From Verrucomicrobiota bacterium (GTDB lineage Bacteria; Verrucomicrobiota; Verrucomicrobiia; Opitutales; Opitutaceae), in assembly GCA_023391285.1 (NCBI GenBank), contig JAEWBF010000041.1, positions 1 through 64,000 of the forward strand: 64,000 nucleotides of DNA, written 5' to 3'. Shown piece after piece: positions 1 through 9,963 of this stretch. The position numbers and the translations under genes are program-made. The notes under the pieces were generated by a model. It saw nothing but the letters and a program-made list of their open reading frames with translations, had not been told where the DNA came from and searched no databases. How positions within the stretch are numbered: the stretch's first letter is position 1; the number at the start of each line of letters is the position of its first letter.

Positions 1-1
1 G

Positions 2-73
2 TTCTATGGGGAGCTGGGGCAGCATCGGGGGCGGTGGCAGTTTGTGATTCATGATGCGCGATGGGTGCGGTAA
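2..73 (+). CDS. C-terminal end of an unidentified protein (partial)
   Basis: A frame open from the window edge ends at TAA (71-73) and encodes 23 residues ending in FVIHDARWVR. The alternating hydrophobic/charged pattern and the Gly-rich turn before it resemble the last strands of an OB-fold or similar beta domain, but so little is visible that this is only a guess. No competing frame on either strand looks better. The upstream part lies outside the window. Confidence 0.4.
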   Translation, partial: FYGELGQHRGRWQFVIHDARWVR

Positions 74-118
74 GGGGAGGGAGTTGAGAGTGAGGAAAGC
101 GGGGGGAACAGAGATGCT

Positions 119-144
119 TCCGCCTTCGCCAAGGCTTCGGCGGA
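119..144. repeat. Imperfect inverted repeat in a 180-bp gene-free stretch
   Basis: Arms TCCGCC (119-124) and GGCGGA (139-144) pair, with a second GCC/GGC pairing next to the loop and a 3x3 mismatch between. The surrounding 74-255 stretch has no gene. It reads like the dispersed intergenic repeats found elsewhere in this window, but no second copy of this one is present here. Confidence 0.35.
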
Positions 145-255
145 CAGGTCGCATGTCGGGCTTCTCGCTTCGTTCGCAACGATCAGGATGACGGGGTGGG
201 GAAAAAGAGAGAGAGGCGTCGCTTTTTTGGGGCGGGGCGGTAGGAAGAGGAATTT

Positions 256-624
256 ATGTTGAAGGTTTACACGTTGAAGCAGTGCAGCACGTGCAAGGAC
301 GCGACGAAGTGGTTGCGGGGGCGCGGCGTGGAGTTTGAGGAGAGGGCGATTCGCGAGACGCCGCCGACGGTGAAGGAGTTGAAGGCGATGCTGGCGGCTT
401 ACGACGGGCAGGTGCGGCGGTTGTTCAACACGTCGGGCATCGAGTATCGCGCGCAGAAACTCGCGGAGAAGTTGCCGGAGATGAGTGAGAGCGAAGCCCT
501 GAAGCTGCTGGCGGGGAATGGGAGTTTGGTGAAGCGGCCGTTTGTGATTGGGGATGGCGTGGCGGTGGTGGGATTTGATGAGGAGCGTTGGGCGGAGGCG
601 CTTTCGAAGGAGGGCAAACGATGA
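256..624 (+). CDS. ArsC/Spx-family thioredoxin-fold protein
   Basis: A 122-residue protein with a thioredoxin-like fold of the arsenate reductase / Spx / YffB family. The N-terminal strand is followed by Cys10-Ser-Thr-Cys13, a CxxC active site more like Spx and MgsR than the single-Cys ArsC enzymes. The Leu-Phe-Asn-Thr-Ser-Gly segment near residue 57 and the RPFVIGDG segment near residue 94 are typical family landmarks. Length is normal (about 115-120). A purine-rich ribosome site (aggaagagga) precedes the ATG. It overlaps the next gene by ATGA, so the two are probably co-translated. Whether it reduces arsenate or acts as a redox regulator cannot be decided from sequence. Confidence 0.85.
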   Translation: MLKVYTLKQCSTCKDATKWLRGRGVEFEERAIRETPPTVKELKAMLAAYDGQVRRLFNTSGIEYRAQKLAEKLPEMSESEALKLLAGNGSLVKRPFVIGDGVAVVGFDEERWAEALSKEGKR

Positions 625-878
625 GCGCGGCGGGCGAGAATCCGCTGGAGCGGACGGTGAAGTGGCTGGCGACGAATGTCGGTTTTCCGGCGCGACGAAT
701 GGAAGCGCGGGCGGAGGCGTTGTTGTGCGTGGGGATGCTGGCGGAGGCGCAGGAGCGGGCGGCCCAGGCGCGGTTTTTGATCGAGCGGCGCGATGGAGCG
801 AAGGACTCGGCGCTGAAGGCGCATGCGATGCGGCGGTCGCTGGTTCATTACAAGTGCGATAATAGCGCGAAGGTTTAA
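621..878 (+). CDS. Small conserved-looking protein of unknown function
   Basis: An 85-residue protein whose ATG overlaps the stop codon of the ArsC/Spx-like gene (ATGA), which fixes the start at 621 and argues for co-translation. It is mainly helical and charged, with an Ala-rich middle (EAQERAAQARFLIERR) and a basic C-terminus containing one Cys. There is no signal peptide or membrane segment. I do not recognise the family. Coupling to a thiol-fold protein could suggest a shared redox or regulatory role, but that is inference. Confidence 0.6.
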   Translation: MSAAGENPLERTVKWLATNVGFPARRMEARAEALLCVGMLAEAQERAAQARFLIERRDGAKDSALKAHAMRRSLVHYKCDNSAKV

Positions 879-884
879 CGCACC

Positions 885-905
885 GCCTCCCGGAGGGAGG
901 CGGAG
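885..905. repeat. Perfect hairpin, 9-bp stem
   Basis: CCGCCTCCC, a 3-base loop, then GGGAGGCGG, immediately after the two-gene unit ending at 878. There is no U tract, so it is either a weak terminator or the edge of the larger inverted repeat that follows. Confidence 0.55.
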
Positions 906-921
906 GATCCAAGCTCCAAGA

Positions 922-1007
922 TCCAAGCTCCAGAGAACGGCCAAGTCCCAAACATCAAACCTCGGTGGCTTTGGTGTTTGGAGGGTGGTTCTTCTCTGGA
1001 GCTTGGA
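922..1007. repeat. Long imperfect inverted repeat (arms about 40 bp)
   Basis: The left arm (922-960) and right arm (967-1007) are imperfect reverse complements. The outermost 15 bases (TCCAAGCTCCAGAGA) match exactly and the inner CCAAACA/TGTTTGG segments also pair. The arms also contain short direct repeats of aagctccaa. It has no coding potential and sits between two genes, so it resembles a REP/MITE-like intergenic element. The downstream gene starts at 1075, after the element. Confidence 0.65.
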
Positions 1008-1074
1008 GTTTGGTGCTTTTCCGAAGGAATTCGTAACTTTGTCGCGGGATGCGGGGTTTTCGGGGAGTATTCCC

Positions 1075-2001
1075 ATGAAAACCTATTCCTTGTTGTTGGC
1101 GTTGGTGTGCGCGGCGGTGTTGCCGGTGTCGGTTTCCGCGAAGGTCGAGCGGGTGGTTGAAAAGACTTTTTCCGTGAAGCCGGGCGGGCAGCTGACGGTG
1201 GAGACGGAAGGCGGAAATGTGTCGGTGGTGACCGGCGATGATGCGACGGTGAAAGTCGTGGCGCGGCAGGTGATTCGCGCGGGGTCGGAGCGGGAAGCGG
1301 ATGAGGTGTTGGAAAAGTTGAAACTCACCATGGAGCAGAGCGGGAACGACGTGGCGGCGCGGGCGAAATACGAGCGGAAGAATTGGGGGCGGAATCCGGT
1401 GAGCGTGGATTTCACGGTGACCGTGCCGGCGCGTTATGATGTGGAGTTGCGGACTTCGGGCGGGGACGTGCGGGTGGGGGATTTGGACGGAAAGGTGCGG
1501 GCGCGGACGTCGGGTGGGAATGTCGTGCTCGGCAAGATGAGCGGTCCGGTGGATGCGCACACCTCGGGCGGAAACGTGAGTTTGGTGGAAGGGCGGGGAA
1601 GGGTTTCGCTGGGGACATCGGGCGGGAATATTCGCGTGGAGCGATCGGTCGGTGAGACGGATTTGGATACGTCGGGCGGACATATCGAAGTGAACTCGGT
1701 CGAAGGCGTGCTGCGCGCGGAGACCAGCGGGGGAAATGTGACGGCGGGGATCGTGGGGCGGTTGCAAGGTGATTGTGTTTTGGATACATCGGGCGGACGC
1801 GTGAAGGCGACGGTGGACAAGACGGCGGCGTTCAATCTCGACGCGTCGACGAGCGGCGGCAGCGTGCGCGCGGACGGGTTGACGATCACGATCGAGGGCG
1901 GCGCGATCGGGAAGAGCACGTTGTCGGGAAAGGTGAACGGCGGCGGGCCGTTGTTGAGGCTGCATTCGAGCGGCGGGGATATTGTGGTGGCGACGCGGTG
2001 A
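1075..2001 (+). CDS. Exported DUF4097-type beta-repeat protein
   Basis: A 308-residue protein with a clear signal peptide (residues 1-22, ending VSVSA). The body is built of short beta-strand repeats, each centred on TSGG: eight TSGG copies and a final SSGG between about residue 125 and the C-terminus, spaced roughly 18-25 residues. This is the repeat pattern of the DUF4097/adhesin-like family, which forms a parallel beta-helix or solenoid. I took the ATG at 1075 because it begins the signal peptide; longer frames run through the inverted repeat upstream. It probably lies in the periplasm or at the surface; function in the family is unknown. Confidence 0.85.
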   Translation: MKTYSLLLALVCAAVLPVSVSAKVERVVEKTFSVKPGGQLTVETEGGNVSVVTGDDATVKVVARQVIRAGSEREADEVLEKLKLTMEQSGNDVAARAKYERKNWGRNPVSVDFTVTVPARYDVELRTSGGDVRVGDLDGKVRARTSGGNVVLGKMSGPVDAHTSGGNVSLVEGRGRVSLGTSGGNIRVERSVGETDLDTSGGHIEVNSVEGVLRAETSGGNVTAGIVGRLQGDCVLDTSGGRVKATVDKTAAFNLDASTSGGSVRADGLTITIEGGAIGKSTLSGKVNGGGPLLRLHSSGGDIVVATR

Positions 2002-2022
2002 GGGGCGTCAGGCAGCGGAGCG

Positions 2023-2045
2023 GGTTGCGCGGCTAGCGCGCAACC
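2023..2045. repeat. Hairpin with 8-bp stem after the DUF4097 gene
   Basis: GGTTGCGC (2023-2030) pairs with GCGCAACC (2038-2045) around a 7-base loop, 22 bp after the stop codon. Together with the next palindrome it may form the 3' end structure of the transcript. There is no U tract. Confidence 0.5.
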
Positions 2046-2050
2046 TACGG

Positions 2051-2079
2051 GAAAGTGTCATACATAATATGACACTTTC
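2051..2079. promoter_or_regulatory. Perfect 12-bp inverted repeat, TGTCATA-N5-TATGACA core
   Basis: GAAAGTGTCATA (2051-2062), loop CATAA, TATGACACTTTC (2068-2079): a perfect palindrome of unusually low GC in GC-rich surroundings. It lies between the DUF4097 gene and the M32 carboxypeptidase gene (start 2133). The spacing suits either a dimeric regulator binding site upstream of the peptidase or a stem-loop ending the previous transcript. No T run follows it, which slightly favours an operator or repeat. Confidence 0.5.
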
Positions 2080-2132
2080 GCGGAGGCGCGCGGGGGCGTG
2101 ACAAGGGGCGGGGGGGCGGTTTGGGTGGGGGG

Positions 2133-3626
2133 ATGAAGCATGAGGACGCGTATGCGGAATTGGTGGGGCGGTTGCGGCGTATCCAGATTTTGGGGAGCGT
2201 CGGGGAGTTGTTGGGTTGGGATGAGCAGGTGAATCTGCCGGCGGGCGGTGCGGAGCAACGGGCGGAGCAGCATGCGGCGTTGGCGGAAGTCGCGCATGCG
2301 GCGGGGAGCGAGCGGCGGATTGGGGAATTGTTGGAGGTTGGGGAAGGGGCGGAGTTGTCGGAGGAGCGACGCGCGGTGGTGAGGCAGGCGCGGAAGGATT
2401 ATGATCGCGCGACGAAGTTGCCGGCGGAGTTTGTGCGCGAGAAGGCGGCGCAGGGGAGTCGCGGGTATCACGCTTGGGCGAAGGCGAAAAAAGAAAACGA
2501 CTTCGCGAGTTATGCGCCGGTGTTGGAGAAGAATCTCGAGCTGGCGAAGCGGGAGGCGGCGTATCTCGGATGGGAGGGACGCGAATACGATTACATGATC
2601 GACAAGTTCGATCCGGGGATGTCGGCGGACGTGATCGCGCGGTTGTTTGCGGAGTTGAAGCAGGATTTGGTTCCGCTGGTGCAGGAGATTGCGGCGTCGC
2701 CGGTGCGGGCGAAGAAGGAGCTGTTGCGCGGGTTTCCGGTGGAAGGGCAGCGGGCGTTTTTGCGCGAGGTGACGGAGCGGATTGGCTTCGATTATGGGCG
2801 CGGGCGGATCGATGTTTCGCTGCATCCGTTTTGTTCGGGGACGGGCGCGGATATTCGGATGACGACGCGGTTCAAGGCGGACGAGCCGCTGGATTCATTG
2901 TTCAGCGCGATTCATGAGACGGGTCACGGATTGTATGAGCAGGGATTGCCGTGGGAGCATCTCGGGACGGCTCTCGGAATGAACGCGGGGATGGGCGTGC
3001 ATGAATCGCAGAGCCGGATGTGGGAAAATCAGGTGGGACGGAGTCGCGGGTTTTGGCGATTTTTCGAGCCGAGGTTTCGCGAGTTATTTCCGGAGCAGAC
3101 GCGCGGGGTGACGTCGGAGGAGTTATATTTGGCGATCAATGCGGTGGAGCCGACGTTGATCCGGGTGGATGCGGATGAGGTGACTTACAATCTGCACATC
3201 GTGCTGCGCTTCGAGATCGAGCGGGCGCTGTTTCGCGGGGAGTTAAAGGTGAAGGAGCTGCCGGTGGTGTGGCGGGAGAAGTCGAAGGCGTTGCTAGGGC
3301 TGGAGCCGAAGGACGATCGCGAAGGCGTGTTGCAGGACGTGCACTGGAGCGATGGAGCGTTTGGGTATTTCCCGAGCTATTGTTTGGGCAACATGATGGC
3401 GGCGCAGTTGTGGGAGAAAGTGCGGGCGGTGCGGCCGGACGTGGAGGAGGAGTTTGCGCGAGGAGATTTCGCGTGGGTGTTGGGGTGGTTAAGGGAGAAT
3501 GTGCACGCGCAGGGGCGGCGGTATGAGATGCCGGAGCTGGTGAAACGCGTGACGGGGGAGGACCTTTCGCCGCGGGCGTTGGTGGGGTATTTGCGGGAGA
3601 GATACGGTGGGTTGTATTTGGAATAG
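2133..3626 (+). CDS. Carboxypeptidase Taq-type M32 metallopeptidase
   Basis: A 497-residue cytoplasmic zinc carboxypeptidase of family M32, which removes C-terminal residues broadly except proline in characterised members. The HEXXH motif is His261-Glu-Thr-Gly-His265, followed by the family HESQSRMWEN segment that provides the third ligand, and by the DEVTYNLHI segment. Length matches the family (about 500). I chose ATG at 2133; a TTG four codons upstream is less likely. It stands alone, with the palindrome at 2051-2079 upstream. Confidence 0.93.
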   Translation: MKHEDAYAELVGRLRRIQILGSVGELLGWDEQVNLPAGGAEQRAEQHAALAEVAHAAGSERRIGELLEVGEGAELSEERRAVVRQARKDYDRATKLPAEFVREKAAQGSRGYHAWAKAKKENDFASYAPVLEKNLELAKREAAYLGWEGREYDYMIDKFDPGMSADVIARLFAELKQDLVPLVQEIAASPVRAKKELLRGFPVEGQRAFLREVTERIGFDYGRGRIDVSLHPFCSGTGADIRMTTRFKADEPLDSLFSAIHETGHGLYEQGLPWEHLGTALGMNAGMGVHESQSRMWENQVGRSRGFWRFFEPRFRELFPEQTRGVTSEELYLAINAVEPTLIRVDADEVTYNLHIVLRFEIERALFRGELKVKELPVVWREKSKALLGLEPKDDREGVLQDVHWSDGAFGYFPSYCLGNMMAAQLWEKVRAVRPDVEEEFARGDFAWVLGWLRENVHAQGRRYEMPELVKRVTGEDLSPRALVGYLRERYGGLYLE

Positions 3627-3703
3627 CCGCAAAGAAGCGCAAAAGGCGCAAAAAAGGAGGGCTTGGTTTCTTTGCGCTTCTTGTGACTTTTTGCGGCTAC
3701 TCA
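3625..3703. repeat. Imperfect inverted repeat between M32 peptidase and tatD
   Basis: Left arm about 3625-3655 (AGCCGCAAAGAAGCGCAAAA onward) and right arm about 3664-3703 are imperfect reverse complements rich in GCAAAG/CTTTGC units. It fills nearly all of the 78-bp gap between two same-strand genes. It may end the peptidase transcript, or be a mobile palindrome. A similar purine-rich arm pair with GCGAAAGAACGCG units occurs around 4520-4615. Confidence 0.55.
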
Positions 3704-3710
3704 CGTGAAC

Positions 3711-4511
3711 ATGGGACTCATCGATACACACACGCATTTGGAATCGTTTGCGCGGAAGGGCGCGTTGGCGGAGACGCTGGGGCGGGCGCGGGCGGCGGGG
3801 GTGGAGGCGATGATCACGATTGGGACGTCGCCGGATGATTGGGATTTGTATCGCGAGATCGCGGAGGGGAGCGCGGGGTTGGTGCGGTATGCGGTGGGGG
3901 TGCATCCGTGTTCGGTGGAGGACGGGTGGGAGAAGGCGGTGGAGGGGATTGAGGGATTTTGGAGAGGGGAGCGCGTGAGGCCGGTCGCGCTCGGGGAGTG
4001 CGGGCTGGATCGGTTTCATTTGCCGAAGGACGCGGCGGAGGCGGAGCGGATTTTTGCGGCGCAACGCGGGGCGTTTGCGGCGCAGTTGGAGATCGCGAAG
4101 CGGCTGGGGTGTCCGGTGGTGGTGCATTCGCGCGGGGCGTTTCGCGAGTGCGTGGAGATGATCGACGCGAGCGGCGTCGATTGGACGAAAGTGGTGTTTC
4201 ACTGCTTCACGGAAGGCGAAGCGGAGATGAGCGAACTCGTGGGGCGGGGCGGGTTCGGGTCGTTTACGGGAATCGCGACGTATAAGTCGGCGGACAACGT
4301 GCGCGCGGCGGCGAAGCTGCAGGGGCTGGGGCGGTTGATGATCGAGACGGATGCGCCGTATCTCACGCCGATGCCGCATCGCGGGAAGCCGAACGAGCCG
4401 GCGTTTGTGCGGCACACGGCGGAGTTTTTGGCGCGCGAAGTGTTCGAGGTGAGCGAGGAGGAGTTGGCGCGGGCGACCTCGGAGAATGCGCGGAGGTTTT
4501 TTGGGATCTGA
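3711..4511 (+). CDS. TatD-family metal-dependent hydrolase / DNase
   Basis: A 266-residue TIM-barrel hydrolase. The metal-binding IDTHTH motif sits at the very N-terminus, GVHPC near residue 65, GECGLD near 100, VVHSRGA near 140, FHCFTEG near 163, and METDAPYL near 212: the standard order for TatD/YcfH proteins, which act as DNases or 3' exonucleases. ATG 3711 gives the conventional N-terminus; a GTG two codons upstream is an alternative. The ACG-rich convergent terminator at 4563-4582 follows. Confidence 0.93.
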   Translation: MGLIDTHTHLESFARKGALAETLGRARAAGVEAMITIGTSPDDWDLYREIAEGSAGLVRYAVGVHPCSVEDGWEKAVEGIEGFWRGERVRPVALGECGLDRFHLPKDAAEAERIFAAQRGAFAAQLEIAKRLGCPVVVHSRGAFRECVEMIDASGVDWTKVVFHCFTEGEAEMSELVGRGGFGSFTGIATYKSADNVRAAAKLQGLGRLMIETDAPYLTPMPHRGKPNEPAFVRHTAEFLAREVFEVSEEELARATSENARRFFGI

Positions 4512-4562
4512 TTACCGCCCGCGAACCACGCGAAAGAACGCGAAAGACGGCAGAAACGAAAA

Positions 4563-4582
4563 GAGCCGGTAAATACCGGCTC
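4563..4582. terminator. Bidirectional terminator between tatD and HPr gene
   Basis: GAGCCGGTA-AA-TACCGGCTC, a perfect 9-bp stem with a 2-base spacer, between convergent genes. It is followed by GGATTTTA on the plus strand and by CTTTTCG on the minus strand. It lies inside a wider imperfect inverted repeat (about 4520 to 4615) whose arms carry CGCGAA/TTCGCG units. Confidence 0.8.
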
Positions 4583-4617
4583 GGATTTTAGCGTGGGTTC
4601 GCGTGTTTCGCGGGCGA

Positions 4618-4920
4618 TCAGGCCTCGTCGAATTTGCGGGCGAAGAGGGCGTCGAGTTCAGAGAGCATCGCGGCGGCGTCGTCGCCGGTGGCGATGAACT
4701 TGACCTTCGAGCCCTTGCCGGCGGCGAGCATCATGAGGCCCATGATGCTTTTGCCGTTCACCTGCTCCTCGTCTTTTTCGACGAAGACCTCGGATTTGAA
4801 CTTGTTGGTGACGCGGACGATCATCGCGGCCGGCCGCGCGTGGATGCCCATTTTGTTCTGCACGACGAGCTCCTTGACGAGCTGCTGGGGTGCGGACGGT
4901 GTGGCATCGCTTTTGTTCAT
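4618..4920 (-). CDS. HPr-family phosphocarrier protein
   Basis: A 100-residue protein of the HPr family, slightly long because of a 14-residue N-terminal extension. The phosphorylated histidine is His27 in GIHARPA. The regulatory serine region is NGKSIMGLMMLAA (Ser58), and the C-terminal helix is present. It transfers phosphate in the PTS, or acts as a regulatory partner of HPr kinase where a full PTS is missing. No Enzyme I, HprK or EII gene lies in this window. I took the ATG at 4920 rather than longer in-frame extensions, which overlap the divergent kdsB promoter region. Confidence 0.92.
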   Translation of the reverse strand: MNKSDATPSAPQQLVKELVVQNKMGIHARPAAMIVRVTNKFKSEVFVEKDEEQVNGKSIMGLMMLAAGKGSKVKFIATGDDAAAMLSELDALFARKFDEA

Positions 4921-5005
4921 GTCAGTGTTTGGAAAAAAGAGGGACGTAATTCCCGGAGCCGGGCGTGGCTTGCAACCTAAAAACCGGGCGGCAGTGTGCA
5001 AGTGA

Positions 5006-5752
5006 ATGCCCCACACAGCGATCATCGTGCCGTGCCGGTTGGAATCCACGCGCTTCCCGCGCAAGCTGTTACATCAGATTCGAGGCAAGCCGTTGCTGTT
5101 GTGGGTGGCGGAGCGGATTGCGCGCGAAGCGCCGGAGTTTCCGCTGTATTTCGCCGTCGATCACGCGTTGTTGCGGGCGTGCGTGGAAGAGGCGGGGTTT
5201 CGGGCGATCCTGACGGATGCGGGACATCAGAGCGGGACGGATCGGATTGCGGAGGCGAATCGGCAGGTGAGGGCGGACTTTGTGGTGAACGTGCAGGCGG
5301 ACGAGCCGCTGGTGACGGGCGGGCAGATTCGGGCTTTGGCGGAGTTGCTGAAGGGAGGCGCGCCGATGGCGACGCTGGTGACGCCGTTCAGGCGGGTGGT
5401 GGATTTTTATAATCCGAACCAGGTCAAAGTCGTGCTGCGACGGGATGGGCGGGCGCTGTATTTCTCGCGATCGCGAATGCCGTTTTCGCGGGATTTGGGG
5501 CTGACGATCGACGATGCGTGGGTGCAGTCGAATCCGTGTTACAAGCACCTCGGGCTTTATGGGTATCGCGCGGAGCTGTTGGAGAATTTCGCGAAGCTGC
5601 CGATGGGGCGTTACGAGCAGATCGAGAAACTGGAGCAGCTGCGTGTGCTGGAAAACGGATACGACATCGCGTGCGCGGTGACGGAGGATCCGACGATTGG
5701 GGTGGATACGCTGGAAGACGCGGCGCTCTTCGAGCGCAGTTTAGGGTTTTGA
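5006..5752 (+). CDS. kdsB: 3-deoxy-manno-octulosonate cytidylyltransferase
   Basis: A 248-residue CMP-KDO synthetase that activates KDO with CTP for lipopolysaccharide inner core synthesis, as expected of a Gram-negative envelope. The N-terminal nucleotide-binding motif IIVPCRLESTRFPRK, then HQSGTDRIAEA and VNVQADEPL, are all present, with GRYEQIEKLEQLR and the C-terminal GVDTLEDA segment. Length is normal. It is divergent from the HPr gene (86 bp between starts). Confidence 0.95.
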   Translation: MPHTAIIVPCRLESTRFPRKLLHQIRGKPLLLWVAERIAREAPEFPLYFAVDHALLRACVEEAGFRAILTDAGHQSGTDRIAEANRQVRADFVVNVQADEPLVTGGQIRALAELLKGGAPMATLVTPFRRVVDFYNPNQVKVVLRRDGRALYFSRSRMPFSRDLGLTIDDAWVQSNPCYKHLGLYGYRAELLENFAKLPMGRYEQIEKLEQLRVLENGYDIACAVTEDPTIGVDTLEDAALFERSLGF

Positions 5753-5780
5753 GTTTTGGGTTTTGGGTTTTGAGTTTGAG
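5746..5780. repeat. TTTTGGG/TTTTGAG short tandem tract
   Basis: Four to five near-copies of a 7-base unit (TTTTGAG, TTTTGGG, TTTTGGG, TTTTGAG) begin inside the kdsB stop codon region and run into the intergenic space. It is probably a simple slippage tract that has modified the 3' end of kdsB. Confidence 0.5.
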
Positions 5781-5783
5781 CGC

Positions 5784-5810
5784 AAAAAAGGACGCCGGGG
5801 GAGGCGTCCT
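5784..5810 (-). terminator. Rho-independent terminator of carA
   Basis: AGGACGCC / GGCGTCCT stem of 8 bp with a 6-base loop (5789-5810). On the minus strand it is followed by a run of six T, the classical layout for a transcript coming from carA. It lies 59 bp past the carA stop codon. Confidence 0.85.
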
Positions 5811-5839
5811 GAGGGTGGGGCGAGGCGGCGCGTTGGGGA

Positions 5840-5855
5840 CCCCGACAGGTCGGGG
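5840..5855. repeat. GACCCC-type short palindrome, copy 1
   Basis: CCCCGAC-AG-GTCGGGG, a 7-bp perfect stem between kdsB and carA, followed by CGCCCTACC. A related hairpin (GGGGTC-GGGA-GACCCC followed by CGTCCTACAA) is at 11266-11281, so this looks like one member of a small dispersed palindrome family. Confidence 0.5.
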
Positions 5856-5868
5856 CGCCCTACCTAGT

Positions 5869-7041
5869 CTAGATTTTGCCGGCTTTGCGGGCTTCGACCA
5901 TTTTGTAGAAGTCCTGGAAGAGCGGGTCGGCGTCGTTGGGGCCGGGGGCGGCTTCCGGGTGGTATTGGACGCTGAAGACGGGAAGGTCTTTATGGCGGAG
6001 GCCTTCGACGGTGTTGTCGTTGAGGTTGATTTCGGTGACCAGGGCGCCGGCCGCTTCGATGGATTTCGGATCGGTGGCGAAGCCGTGGTTTTGCGCGGTG
6101 ATGGAGACTTTGCCGGTCTCGAGATTTTTCACCGGCTGGTTGCCGCCGCGATGGCCGAATTTGAGTTTGAAGGTTTCGCCGCCGAGGGCGTGCGTGACCA
6201 TTTGGTGGCCGAGGCAGATGCCGAAGGTGGGGTAGTGGGGGAGGAGGCCCTTGACGGTCTTGTGAACGTAATCGAGCGCGGCCGGGTCACCGGGACCGTT
6301 GGAGAGGAAGAGGGCGTCGGGGTTGTGTTCGCGGACCTGTTCGGCGGTGGCGGTCGAAGGGAAAACTTGGACGTCGAAGCCGTGGCGGACGAGTTTGCGG
6401 AAGATCGAGTGTTTCGCTCCGAAATCGAAGGCGGCGACGCGGAATTTCTTCGCGGGGATGCCGGGGGCGTTGAGGGTGGTGCCGACGGGGAGGTAGGGAG
6501 CGTTGAAATTGGCGGGATCGTCGCCGCGCCAGATGTAAGGCGCGTCGCAACTCACGTCCTTGACGTAGTCGGTGCCGGACATGTCCTGCCAGGAGCGCGC
6601 GCGTTGGATGGCTTCTTCGTCGCTGATGGGCAGCGTCGAGAGGCAGCATTTCATGGCGCCATCGACGCGGAGTTTCTTGGTGAGGGCGCGCGTATCGATT
6701 TCGCTGAGACCGGGGATGCCGTGTTTCAGGAGGTAGTCGTGGAGCGAGATTTGGCTGCGCCAGTTGGAGACGACGGGGGAGAGTTCGCGGACGATGAGGC
6801 CGGCGCATTTAGGGCCGGAGGATTCCTCGTCTTCGGCGGTGAGGCCGTAGTTGCCGATCTGGACGGCGGTCATCGTGACGATCTGTCCGAAGTAGGACGG
6901 ATCGGTGATGATTTCCTGATAGCCGGTCATCGAGGTATTGAACACGCATTCGCCGGCGATGGTGGCATCGGCGCCAAAGGCGCGACCGCGGAAAATGCTG
7001 CCGTCTTCGAGGGCGAGGACTCCAGGTTTGAACGAGGACAT
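5869..7041 (-). CDS. carA: Carbamoyl-phosphate synthase small subunit
   Basis: A 390-residue glutaminase subunit that releases ammonia from glutamine for carbamoyl phosphate synthesis (arginine and pyrimidine pathways). The N-terminal CPSase_sm domain starts at ALEDGSIFRG and contains the FNTSMTGYQEI segment. The C-terminal class I glutamine amidotransferase domain has nucleophile Cys276 in FGICLGHQ and catalytic His361 and Glu363 in YHPE. I chose the ATG at 7041; the longer open frame upstream runs through a REP-like repeat and is not coding. The large subunit carB is not in the window. A terminator lies downstream at 5784-5810. Confidence 0.96.
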   Translation of the reverse strand: MSSFKPGVLALEDGSIFRGRAFGADATIAGECVFNTSMTGYQEIITDPSYFGQIVTMTAVQIGNYGLTAEDEESSGPKCAGLIVRELSPVVSNWRSQISLHDYLLKHGIPGLSEIDTRALTKKLRVDGAMKCCLSTLPISDEEAIQRARSWQDMSGTDYVKDVSCDAPYIWRGDDPANFNAPYLPVGTTLNAPGIPAKKFRVAAFDFGAKHSIFRKLVRHGFDVQVFPSTATAEQVREHNPDALFLSNGPGDPAALDYVHKTVKGLLPHYPTFGICLGHQMVTHALGGETFKLKFGHRGGNQPVKNLETGKVSITAQNHGFATDPKSIEAAGALVTEINLNDNTVEGLRHKDLPVFSVQYHPEAAPGPNDADPLFQDFYKMVEARKAGKI

Positions 7042-7135
7042 TGAAGGACAGACGAAAGGGGCTCGGCGGGGGCTCGCAAGGGGAAAGGGGGGAATCCTCG
7101 CAAACGGATGTTCAGGCCGGTATTGCGGACCGGTT

Positions 7136-7162
7136 GCGCGGTGGGGGCACCGCGCCTCCATC
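7136..7162. repeat. GCGCGGTG-loop-CACCGCGC repeat, copy 1
   Basis: GCGCGGTG (7136-7143), loop GGGG, CACCGCGC (7148-7155), followed by CTCCATC. The same hairpin plus the same 3' tail recurs at 32134-32160. It lies between the histidine kinase 3' end and carA. Any reading frame through it is spurious. Confidence 0.7.
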
Positions 7163-7176
7163 AGCGGATGAACCGC

Positions 7177-9840
<2,664 letters not shown>

Positions 9841-9885
9841 AGGCAATTGTAGAGGGGGCGAAGGACTTGAGGCTAAAAAGCAGTG

Positions 9886-9919
9886 AAACGGCCGGACGAA
9901 ATAAACCGGCCGGCCGTTT
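9886..9919. promoter_or_regulatory. Inverted repeat between divergent kinase and kamA genes
   Basis: AAACGGCCGG (9886-9895) and CCGGCCGTTT (9910-9919) are perfect 10-base reverse complements spaced by 14 bases. They lie between the divergent starts, directly before a TTGACA hexamer (9918-9923), so they could be an operator. On the minus strand the right-hand side leads to CTGCTTTTTAG, so a terminator role cannot be excluded. Confidence 0.5.
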
Positions 9920-9946
9920 GACAGGCAGTAGGGGGTGTTTAGGCCT
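9918..9946 (+). promoter_or_regulatory. Possible kamA promoter (-35 TTGACA)
   Basis: TTGACA at 9918-9923 matches the sigma-70 -35 consensus exactly. The -10 at 17-bp spacing (AGGCCT, 9941-9946) is poor, so support is weak. The kamA start codon is 18 bp further on. Confidence 0.25.
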
Positions 9947-9963
9947 ATCGGCACATACCGCCC

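Noticed and set aside
5746..5780. TTTTGGG tract as telomere-like or regulatory element
   Set aside because: Only four to five units at a gene end; simple slippage is sufficient.
5518..7044. Very long open frame on the plus strand opposite carA
   Set aside because: It is antisense to an unmistakable carA and arises from GC-biased third positions; its amino acid composition is skewed and no family is visible.
7042..7161. N-terminal extension of carA up to 7161
   Set aside because: The extra 40 residues come from the intergenic stretch with the GCGCGGTG hairpin and do not resemble any carbamoyl-phosphate synthase N-terminus.
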